Of a stretch of DNA of 64,000 nt, positions 1 to 6,478 are shown in pieces. The notes under the pieces are model-generated. The model had not been told where the DNA came from. It did no database searches and saw only the letters and a program-made list of their open reading frames with translations. The stretch spans positions 1-64,000 of the forward strand of contig NCEE01000013.1 in the NCBI GenBank assembly GCA_002280555.1, given 5' to 3'. Both the position numbers and the translations under genes were made by a program. The stretch's first letter is position 1; the number at the start of each line of letters is the position of its first letter. The DNA is from Sphingomonas sp. 32-62-10. GTDB lineage: Bacteria > Pseudomonadota > Alphaproteobacteria > Sphingomonadales > Sphingomonadaceae.

Positions 1-1
1 G

Positions 2-706
2 CTGGTCCGCGCCGGGCATACCGAGGCGGCAGTCGATGTCGCGCGGCTGGCCGGGCTCAACCCGTCGGGCGTGATCTGCGAGATCATGAAGGATGACGGC
101 ACGATGGCGCGGATGGACGATCTGATCTCGTTCGCGCGGCTGCACAATCTGAAGATGGGCACGATCCGCGATCTGATCGCTTATCGCCGCAAGCATGACC
201 ATCTCGTCGAAAAGCGCGCCGAAATGCCGTTCCAAAGCCGCTGGGGCGGCGAATGGAAGGCGATGACCTTTTACAACAAGGCCAGCGGCGACGAAACGAT
301 CGCGCTGGTGAAGGGAAGGATCGACCCGGAAAAGCCAACACTGGTTCGGATGCACACGGCATCCTGGTTTGTCGACATGTTCGGCGAAGTCTCCGAACGA
401 TCGGGGCTGCTGTCGCGATCAATGGAGCTGATTGCCGAGGAGGGATCAGGGGTGATCGTGGTGATCAACCGGCCGATGAAGGACAGCGTGTCGCGCTTCA
501 TCAAGCTGCGCGGCGAAGGCAAGGGCGCGGGCGCGCCGGAAATCGAGGAGCTGCGCGATTACGGCGTCGGTGCGCAGATATTGGCAGAACTGGGGGTGCA
601 GGACATGGTGCTGCTGACCAACACGCATCACACGTTGGTGGGGCTCGACGGCTATGGGCTGAGCATTGTCGGCGAACGGCCGATCCCGGGGACAGGGGGG
701 GAATGA
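2..706 (+). CDS. ribB: 3,4-dihydroxy-2-butanone 4-phosphate synthase with degenerate GTP cyclohydrolase II-like tail (5' partial)
   Basis: Only the last 234 residues are in the window; the reading frame is open to the left edge. The visible start carries the DHBP-synthase signature RAGHTEAAVDVARLAGL followed by PSGVICEIM, so the N-terminal domain makes the four-carbon precursor of riboflavin from ribulose 5-phosphate. The rest, from about visible residue 75, aligns in style with the RibA (GTP cyclohydrolase II) half of RibBA fusions. It has no C-X10-C-X-C zinc site and no RQEGRGIG motif, so the second activity is probably lost. A separate intact RibA lies at 52967-54025, which fits that division of labour. 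ribH follows about 130 bp downstream. Confidence 0.92.
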   Translation: MVRAGHTEAAVDVARLAGLNPSGVICEIMKDDGTMARMDDLISFARLHNLKMGTIRDLIAYRRKHDHLVEKRAEMPFQSRWGGEWKAMTFYNKASGDETIALVKGRIDPEKPTLVRMHTASWFVDMFGEVSERSGLLSRSMELIAEEGSGVIVVINRPMKDSVSRFIKLRGEGKGAGAPEIEELRDYGVGAQILAELGVQDMVLLTNTHHTLVGLDGYGLSIVGERPIPGTGGE

Positions 707-730
707 CGTTCGGTGAATGACGTCAGTTGC

Positions 731-820
731 CGTCACCCTGAACTTGTTTCAGGGTCCACTGCGCCGACGGCAAAACCGCACCTGAGGCACGATGGATGCT
801 GAAACAAGTTCAGCATGACG
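731..820. repeat. REP/BIME-like paired palindrome, family A
   Basis: Two 28-nt arms (731-758 and 793-820) are inverted copies of each other with about four mismatches. Each arm is itself a hairpin: ACCCTGAA-CTTGT-TTCAGGGT in the left one and ATGCTGAA-ACAAG-TTCAGCAT in the right one, both with perfect 8-bp stems. This is the layout of a bacterial interspersed mosaic element. It sits between ribB and ribH. The right arm contains an in-frame ATG (815) in front of ribH, which argues that this ATG is not the real start. Confidence 0.8.
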
Positions 821-838
821 GTTGATTTTGAGGACAGC

Positions 839-1258
839 ATGGCAAAATTTCTCATCGTCGAAGCGCGTTTCTACGATCATCTGAACGACATGCTGATCGA
901 TGGCGCCCGTGCCGCGATCGAGGCGGCGGGGCATGCGCATGAGACGATTACCGTGCCCGGCGCACTCGAAGTACCCAGCGCGATCGCGTTTGCGGCCGAA
1001 ACCGGCGCCTATGACGGCTTTGTCGCCCTGGGCGTCGTGATCCGCGGCGAGACCTATCATTTCGAAATCGTCGCGGGCGAAAGTGCGCGCGGGTTGATGG
1101 CGCTCAGCATGGACGGGCTCTGCATCGGCAACGGCATTTTGACCGTCGAGAACGAAGCCCAGGCGCTCGCCCGCGCGCACCCTGCTGACAAGGACAAGGG
1201 CGGCGAGGCCGCCAAGGCTGCGCTCGCGATGATGGCGCTGAAGGCGCGCTTCGGCTGA
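839..1258 (+). CDS. ribH: 6,7-dimethyl-8-ribityllumazine synthase
   Basis: This 139-residue protein condenses the pyrimidinedione made from GTP with the RibB product to give lumazine, the penultimate riboflavin step. Visible family motifs are VPGALEVP (about 39-46), GVVIRGETYHFEIV (about 65-78, with the catalytic His near 74) and GNGILTVEN. The frame is open to an ATG at 815, but that lies inside a palindromic repeat. The ATG at 839 follows an AGGA box and gives the usual MAKFLIVEARFY-type N-terminus. It is somewhat short for the family (typically 140-160 residues) but all core motifs are present. It is one of three riboflavin genes in the window, with ribB upstream and ribA at 53 kb. Confidence 0.93.
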   Translation: MAKFLIVEARFYDHLNDMLIDGARAAIEAAGHAHETITVPGALEVPSAIAFAAETGAYDGFVALGVVIRGETYHFEIVAGESARGLMALSMDGLCIGNGILTVENEAQALARAHPADKDKGGEAAKAALAMMALKARFG

Positions 1259-1262
1259 AGCC

Positions 1263-1700
1263 ATGCCCGGCCAGATGCCCCCGCCGCGCTATCGCATCGT
1301 CGAACGCAACCGGCGGCTGGTGGTGATCGACAATTGGGCGATAGTGCAGCCGACCGCGATCGAACAATCTCCGATCACGCGCCCGGATCGGCAAATCAGC
1401 GCCCCAACGCCGCCAGCCAAGCTACAGAAGATCGCATTTGACGGGCGCACATCCTTTACCACGCACCGCCTGTTCGATGCCCGGGGACCGCGCACGATCA
1501 TTCTTGATCCCGGCAGCGCATCAGCGATCAACGGCGTCAAGATCGGCGGCGCCGTTGCCGCCTTTGCGCTGGTCGTCCTCGCCTTTGTCTCCCCGGTATT
1601 GCTGTTGCCGCTGGTCGTTCTGCTTCAACGGCGGGTGCGCGAACAGATCCGCAGCGCCATCACCGCCTGGCTCGATCGGGCAGCACTTAACAGCGCCTGA
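1263..1700 (+). CDS. hypothetical membrane protein
   Basis: 145 residues, starting 4 nt after the ribH stop, so probably cotranscribed with it. I do not recognise a family. The first ~95 residues are polar and Pro/Arg-rich. One long hydrophobic stretch follows at about 97-120 (VGGAVAAFALVVLAFVSPVLLLPLVVLL-like, possibly two short passes). The C-terminal tail is Arg-rich and amphipathic (RRVREQIRSAITAWLDR). It may be a bitopic or hairpin inner-membrane protein with the N-terminus in the cytoplasm. No function can be assigned from sequence or context. Confidence 0.6.
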   Translation: MPGQMPPPRYRIVERNRRLVVIDNWAIVQPTAIEQSPITRPDRQISAPTPPAKLQKIAFDGRTSFTTHRLFDARGPRTIILDPGSASAINGVKIGGAVAAFALVVLAFVSPVLLLPLVVLLQRRVREQIRSAITAWLDRAALNSA

Positions 1701-1730
1701 CGGGCAAGCCGCTAGTCTTTTGGCTCGAGC

Positions 1731-1752
1731 TTACTTATACTGATGTAAGTAA
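1731..1752. promoter_or_regulatory. TetR-type operator-like palindrome upstream of the P450
   Basis: TTACTTA (1731-1737) and TAAGTAA (1746-1752) form a perfect 7-bp inverted repeat with an 8-bp spacer, ending 17 bp before the likely P450 start at 1770. AT-rich palindromes of this size are typical TetR-family operators, and TetR repressors often control P450 and monooxygenase genes. No TetR gene is adjacent in this window, so the regulator would act in trans or has been lost. Confidence 0.5.
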
Positions 1753-1769
1753 TGCAGCCGGAGACTCCC

Positions 1770-3117
1770 ATGGCGCTCGCTCACACCTTCAAGGCCAATC
1801 CCCATTGGCTGCCCAAGATCCCGCAAAGCGCCATTCGCGATATTCCGGGCGAGGACGGCCTGCCCCTGGTGGGCAACACGTTTCGCATGCTCGCCGATCC
1901 GGTGGGGTTCGGGCGGCGGATGATCAGCACCTATGGCCCGGTGTTCCGCAACAATGCCTTTGGTGGGCCGCAGGTCAACATGGTCGGCCCCGATGCCAAC
2001 GAGCTGCTGTTGTTCGATCGTGACAAGGTGTTTTCATCAGAACAGGGCTGGGGGCCGCTGCTCAACCTGCTGTTTCCGCGCGGGCTGATGCTGATGGACT
2101 TCGAGAAGCACCGCGCCGATCGCCGGGTGATGGCCGTCGCGTTCAAGCCCGAGCCGATGCGCCATTATGCCGAGGTGCTGAACAGCGGAATCGCCCGGAC
2201 TGTGAGCACATGGGGCAACAAGCCGATCAACTTCTATGATGCGATCAAGCGAGAGCTTTTTGGGGATGGAGCTCGGCCCCGAAGCGACCAAGATCAACCA
2301 GGCCTTTGTTGACGAAGTGCAGGCGAGCGTGACGCCCGTTCGCATTCCGCTGCCCGGCACCATGATGGCGAAGGGAGTGAAGGCGCGCAAATATCTGGTC
2401 GATTTCTTCCTGCGCGAAATTCCCAAGCGTCGCGCCGGGGACGGCCAGGATTTCTTCTCGCAATTCTGCCGCGCGACCGATGACGACGGCCAGCCACTGT
2501 CTGACATGGCGATCGCCGATCACATGAACTTCCTGATGATGGCCGCGCATGACACGATCACGTCATCAGCGACGAGCCTGGTGATGCTGCTTGGCCGCAA
2601 TCCCGAATGGCAGGAAAAGCTGCGCGCAGAAATCGCCGATCTGGGACTGAACGATGATGAGGGGCTTGCCTATGGCCAGCTCGACAAGCTCGAACTGACC
2701 GATTTTGCGTTCAAGGAAGCGTTGCGGCTGATTCCGCCGGTGCCGTCCCTCCCTCGCCGCGCGTTGAAACCGTTCGAATTTGGCGGTTACCAGATTCCGG
2801 CGGGCGCCAATTGCAATATCGCGGTCGCTTACACGCATATGATGCCGGAAATCTGGCCCGAGCCCGAAAAATTCGATCCGATGCGCTTTGCGCCTGATCA
2901 GGTGCGCGGTCGGCACAAATATGCCTGGGTGCCGTTCGGCGGCGGCGCGCATATGTGCCTGGGGCTGCACTTCGCGACAATGCAGATCCGCATCCTGTTG
3001 GTGCAGCTGCTGCGTCGCTACCGGATCGAGCTTGCCGAGGGCGCTGGCGCCGAGTGGCAGCCCTGGCCAATCCCCCGCCCCAAGGACGGTCTGCCACTGA
3101 AGTTCGTGCCGATATAG
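1770..3117 (+). pseudogene. cytochrome P450, broken by internal deletion and frameshift
   Basis: The N-terminal part (1770 to about 2255) reads MALAHTFKANPHWLPKIPQ through FYDAIK. The C-terminal part, in a frame shifted by +1, runs from SFLGMELG (about 2262) to 3117. The second part has the I-helix AAHDT, the K-helix ExxR (KEALR) and the heme loop FGGGAHMCLGLHFA with the axial Cys. P450s of this type normally read roughly AIKxLTLDLAAxxFLG at the junction. Here AIK is followed after 7 nt by SFLG, so about 26 nt appear to be missing. No single frame can make the whole enzyme. The start is taken at 1770 (GGAG seven bases upstream) rather than 1752. The loss looks recent because both halves are otherwise intact. 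Confidence 0.85.
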
Positions 3118-3257
3118 GTTCGCGCAGCGGTGCAGAGGACGCAGAGGCGTCGTTCAAAGACCGCGCAGAGCGCTCATAGCCTTTCACCATGAAAAGGGCG
3201 GCTGCGCCGTGCGCGAACCGCCCTTCTTCTCTGCGTTCTCTGCGCCTCTGCGCGAAC
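3118..3257. repeat. inverted repeat, family C, with central hairpin
   Basis: The arm at 3118-3149 (GGTTCGCGCAGCGGTGCAGA and on) is matched by an inverted copy at about 3227-3257 (ending CTCTGCGCGAAC), with roughly four mismatches over 29 bp. Between them lies a separate perfect 8-bp stem at 3194-3201 / 3218-3225. The whole element fills the gap between the broken P450 and the broken OYE gene, which converge on it. Confidence 0.7.
3194..3225. terminator. bidirectional terminator-like hairpin
   Basis: AAGGGCGG (3194-3201) pairs with CCGCCCTT (3218-3225) around a 16-nt loop. Read leftward, the stem is followed by TTTTC; read rightward, by CTTCT. It lies between two convergent reading frames, where a shared terminator is expected. 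Confidence 0.5.
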
Positions 3258-3262
3258 AAGCT

Positions 3263-4289
3263 TTATTCAGCCGCTGCCGTTTCCAGCGCCGGGTAATCGA
3301 TATAGCCTTCCGGTCCCTGGCTGTACCAGGTGCGGAAATCATTCGCGTTGAGCGGTGCACCAGTGCGCAGGCGTTCCGGCAGATCGGGATTAGCCAGAAA
3401 GCTCCGGCCGAAGCTGACGGCATCGGCCACGCCCGAACCGATCACCGCCTGGGCAGCCTCTGCGGTGACATAATCCGAATTGACCACCAGCGGTCCGGCA
3501 AACACCTCCCGAATGGCAGGCGACAGGCGGGGCACATCGGTGCGACCAAAAGTGCCATCGGGACCGGGTTCGCGCAGTTCTAGGAAGCCGATGCCGATAT
3601 CGCTCAGGATCTTCGCGGCGGTGGTGAACAATGGCTGCGGATCGCTGTCATCCACGCCTTGCGATTCGCCATTGGGCGAAAGCCGTACCGAGGTACGATC
3701 CGCGCCTGCGACCGACGCAACCCGCTCGGTCACTTCGCGCAGCAGGCGGGTGCGGTTTTCGATCGAGCCGCCGTAAATGTCATCGCGATGGTTCGCGCCG
3801 TTGCGCAGAAACTGATCAATCAGATAGCCATTGGCCGCGTGAATCTGCACGCCGTCAAATCCTGCAGCGATCGCATTGCGCGTCGCACGGGCATAATCTT
3901 CCAGCAGGCCCGGAATCTCATCGATCGGTCGCCGATGACGACACAGGTTGTTCCCCTGTCACGGACGAATGCAGCTGCCGCCCCATATGCCAGAGCTGGG
4001 CGATGATCCGCCCGCCGGCTGCATGGGTAGCCGCCACCACGGGCTTCCAGGCCTCGGTCTGCTCGTCGGTCCACAAGCCTGGCGCGAACGGCCAGCCAAG
4101 CCCTTGGCGGCTGATTCCGGTGGCTTCCGAAATGATCAGGCCTGCGCTCGCACGCTGCGCGTAATATTCCCCCATGATCGGCTGCGGCACATGCGCCTTG
4201 CTAGCCCGACCGCGGGTGAGCGGGGCCATCAGGATGCGGTTGGGCGCGGCGATCGCGCCGAGTTGGATGGGATCGAACAGGCTCGGCAT
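3263..4289 (-). pseudogene. NADH:flavin oxidoreductase / old yellow enzyme, broken by internal deletion and frameshift
   Basis: The start (4289, after AAGGAAG) gives MPSLFDPIQLGAIAAPNRI and runs to QPVSSSAT at about 3925. The remainder, from IDEIPGLLEDYARATRNAI to the stop at 3263, is in another frame. It contains HAANGYLIDQFLR, the DDIYGGSIENR segment and the FMN-binding GRSFLANPDLPERL end. Ene-reductases of this family have about 22 residues between those blocks (a TAPGxAHTYxGK-like segment). Here a single nucleotide separates them, so about 65 nt seem deleted. An in-frame TGA closes the first part. The missing piece lies close to the substrate and FMN pocket, so no active enzyme is expected. 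Confidence 0.85.
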
Positions 4290-4360
4290 GAATTGGCTTC
4301 CTTGGTCAAACACCCCGTTTTGCGAGGCGACGCGCCGAACATAGGGCGCTATGCGCGGCG

Positions 4361-5317
4361 ATGCACCTGAAACGATCCCAAGAAAATATAGGCCTGCAGA
4401 AACCAACCATCATGGCCGCTTCGACGATTCCCGCCCCTTCTGCCCCCCCGGCCACCGCGCTGGCTGCGCTGGTGATCGCCAATGTCGCGCTCGCCTTTGG
4501 CCCCTTGTTCGTGCGGATCGCTGATACGGGACCGGTCGCATCGGCATTCTGGCGGATCACCCTCGCCGCCCCGCTGCTGATCGCGATCGCGCTGGGCAGT
4601 GGTTGGCGGCCACAGCATATCGGCAGGTCGATCTGGGCATTCGTTGCCTTTGCCGGGATATTCTTTGCCGCCGATCTGGCGAGCTGGCACCTCGGTATTC
4701 TCGGCACCACACTCGCCAATGCGACGCTTTTCGGCAATTCAGCGACCTTATTCTATCCCATATACGGTTTCCTGATCGCGCGCGCGCTGCCCAGTCGGGT
4801 GCAAGGGATCGCCTTGCTGCTCGCAACGATTGGCGGCGGACTGTTGATGGGGCGATCCTATGAACTGAGCCCGGCCCATCTGGTCGGCGACTTGCTTTGC
4901 CTGCTCGCGGGCATTCTCTATACCGGCTATTTCATCCTGATGGCACGCGCGCGGGAAACGATGGCGTCCGTGCCCGCGCTGGCGGTATCGACCGTCGCGA
5001 GCATTCTGCCCCTGTTAGTGATGGCGATATTGCTCGGTGAACGGATCATCCCCGATCATTGGGCCCCGCTGGTGGGACTGGCGCTGGCGAGCCAGGTGGT
5101 GGGCCAGGGGATGATGATCTATGCGCTGGGCAAGCTGAGCCCGCTGGTCATCGGCATCGGCCTGCTGATCCAACCGATCGTGGCCGCGATCACGGGCTGG
5201 GTGGTGTTTCGCGAACAATTGGGGCTCGCCGATCTGATCGGCGGCGTGCTGGTGGCGATCGCGCTGGTGCTGGTGCGTCGACCGGCACCGCTTGGCGCGG
5301 CACGGGACGATCGCTAA
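4361..5317 (+). CDS. EamA/DMT-family inner-membrane transporter
   Basis: About 318 residues with ten hydrophobic segments arranged as two EamA halves, the second ending near 305 (GGVLVAIALVLVRRP). Such drug/metabolite transporters export small metabolites or amino acids; the substrate cannot be read from sequence. Each half shows the family pattern, for example SAFWRITLAAPLLI and the motif LFGNSATLFYPIYGFLIAR. The start may be 4361 or 4412 (MAASTIPAPSAPP), and neither has a strong ribosome-binding site. It is divergent from the broken OYE gene with 71 bp between them and is followed by a palindromic repeat, so it is probably monocistronic. Confidence 0.87.
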   Translation: MHLKRSQENIGLQKPTIMAASTIPAPSAPPATALAALVIANVALAFGPLFVRIADTGPVASAFWRITLAAPLLIAIALGSGWRPQHIGRSIWAFVAFAGIFFAADLASWHLGILGTTLANATLFGNSATLFYPIYGFLIARALPSRVQGIALLLATIGGGLLMGRSYELSPAHLVGDLLCLLAGILYTGYFILMARARETMASVPALAVSTVASILPLLVMAILLGERIIPDHWAPLVGLALASQVVGQGMMIYALGKLSPLVIGIGLLIQPIVAAITGWVVFREQLGLADLIGGVLVAIALVLVRRPAPLGAARDDR

Positions 5318-5338
5318 GGTCTGCTTATATCGTTTCAC

Positions 5339-5439
5339 CCGTTCGTTTCGAGCGAAGTCGAGAAACATGCAACCAGCGCTACGCCGGGTGTCTCGACGTT
5401 GCTCGACACGAGCGGCATGAGTGGGGGTTCGTGTCGAGC
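5339..5439. repeat. REP/BIME-like repeat, family B
   Basis: The 28-nt arm at 5339-5366 (CCGTTCGTTTCGAGCGAAGT and on) has an inverted copy at 5388-5415 with a handful of mismatches. A third, partial direct copy (GTTCGTGTCGAGC) lies at 5427-5439. All three share the core TCGAGC. The sequence differs from the 731-820 repeat but the geometry (28-nt arms, short spacer, intergenic) is the same. Confidence 0.72.
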
Positions 5440-5476
5440 TGTCCCATTCCCGATAGTGCCGCTCAGGAGATTGATC

Positions 5477-6142
5477 ATGCCCGTTGCCCTTCCCACCGAT
5501 CCGACGCTTGACGAGATCCGCGCGGCGCTTGCCCCGCTGATTGCCGATAATGCGGCGTTTGATGGCTGGACCAACGAAGCGCTGATGCTAGCGGCCGAGC
5601 AGGCCGGGGTCGATCAGGATATCGCCCGACTGGCCTTTGCCGACGGCGCCGTTGCGATGATTGATGCGTGGTTCGCGCATGTCGACGATGCTATGATGAT
5701 CGCCGTGCCTGCGGTTGCGCTTGAGCGGATGAAGGTGCGCGCCAAGATTACCGCCCTGGTGGAGGCAAGACTGACAGCGGTGGCCGATAATCGCGAAGCG
5801 CTGCGCCGAGCGCTTGCCGTGCTGGCGATGCCACAAAATATCGCCCGAGCGGCCCGGCTCGGCTGGCGGACGGTCGATCTGATTTGGCGTCAGGCTGGCG
5901 ATACCGCAACCGATTACAACCACTACACCAAGCGAACGATTCTGGCGGCGGTCTATGCTTCCACCGTCACCGTTTTCATCAATGACGAGAGCGAGGATTG
6001 GGCCGATACCCGCGCTTTCCTGGCCCGCCGGATCGAAGGGATTATGCGGTTCGAGAAGGCCAAGGCCGGTTTTGTCGCACGGACCGAGAATTTCCCGAGC
6101 CTGTCGCGCTTTATCGGGCGGCTTCGCTACCCGGTCGTCTGA
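5477..6142 (+). CDS. COQ9 family protein (ubiquinone biosynthesis accessory factor)
   Basis: 221 residues; the start at 5477 has CAGGAGA six bases upstream. The C-terminal half matches the COQ9 domain: WRxxDLIWRQAGDTATDYNHYTKRTILAAVYASTVTVFIND is very close to the family signature, including the conserved T-x-D-x-N-x-Y-x-K-R block. COQ9 proteins have a TetR-like fold, bind isoprenoid lipid and support the ubiquinone hydroxylation step in mitochondria and alphaproteobacteria. The N-terminal part is helical, with the TetR-like helix pattern. A UbiH-type hydroxylase lies far away at 58.3 kb. feoA starts close behind, but a Fur-like site intervenes, so the two need not be one operon. Confidence 0.9.
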   Translation: MPVALPTDPTLDEIRAALAPLIADNAAFDGWTNEALMLAAEQAGVDQDIARLAFADGAVAMIDAWFAHVDDAMMIAVPAVALERMKVRAKITALVEARLTAVADNREALRRALAVLAMPQNIARAARLGWRTVDLIWRQAGDTATDYNHYTKRTILAAVYASTVTVFINDESEDWADTRAFLARRIEGIMRFEKAKAGFVARTENFPSLSRFIGRLRYPVV

Positions 6143-6156
6143 TCACCACACCGGTT

Positions 6157-6169
6157 ATTGATAATCAAT
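6157..6169. promoter_or_regulatory. Fur-box-like palindrome upstream of feoAB
   Basis: ATTGAT-A-ATCAAT is a perfect 13-bp odd palindrome resembling the GATAAT/ATTATC core of Fur-family sites. It lies just before feoA. If feoA starts at the GTG at 6194 the site is 24 bp upstream of the start codon, a normal place for iron-dependent repression of ferrous iron uptake. Confidence 0.5.
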
Positions 6170-6193
6170 CGCAATGGGCGTATCCGCGAGGGC

Positions 6194-6454
6194 GTGACCG
6201 ATAAGCTGACCCTTGAGAAACTGCCGACTCGCCAATCGGCGACCGTCGCGGCGATTGATTGGTCGCGGCTGGCCGAACCCGAGGCACGTCGCCTGCGCGA
6301 GCTGGGTTTCGACGAGGGCGTCGGCGTGGAAGTGCTCCACCGCGCCACATTGGGCGGCGGGCCGATCGCCTGTCGGATTGGTCGGATGACGGTGGCACTG
6401 CGCCGGGTGGTGGCGGGAACGATCCACGTCCGGCCGCTTTCCCCGGCAGAATGA
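6194..6454 (+). CDS. feoA: FeoA family ferrous iron transport protein
   Basis: About 86 residues from the GTG at 6194 (VTDKLTLEKLP), with a GAGGG-like box just upstream. The frame also allows a TTG at 6158, but that codon falls in the Fur-like palindrome. The protein has the SH3-like FeoA pattern: LP at the start, a central LRELGFDEGVGVEVLHRATLGGGPIACRIG, then a C-terminal LRRVVAGTIHVRPL strand. FeoA is a small cytoplasmic partner of FeoB and is required for Fe(II) uptake. feoB follows 24 bp later, giving a two-gene feoAB operon. Confidence 0.9.
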   Translation: MTDKLTLEKLPTRQSATVAAIDWSRLAEPEARRLRELGFDEGVGVEVLHRATLGGGPIACRIGRMTVALRRVVAGTIHVRPLSPAE

Positions 6455-6478
6455 TCCGACGGAAGTGACCTCGCGGAC

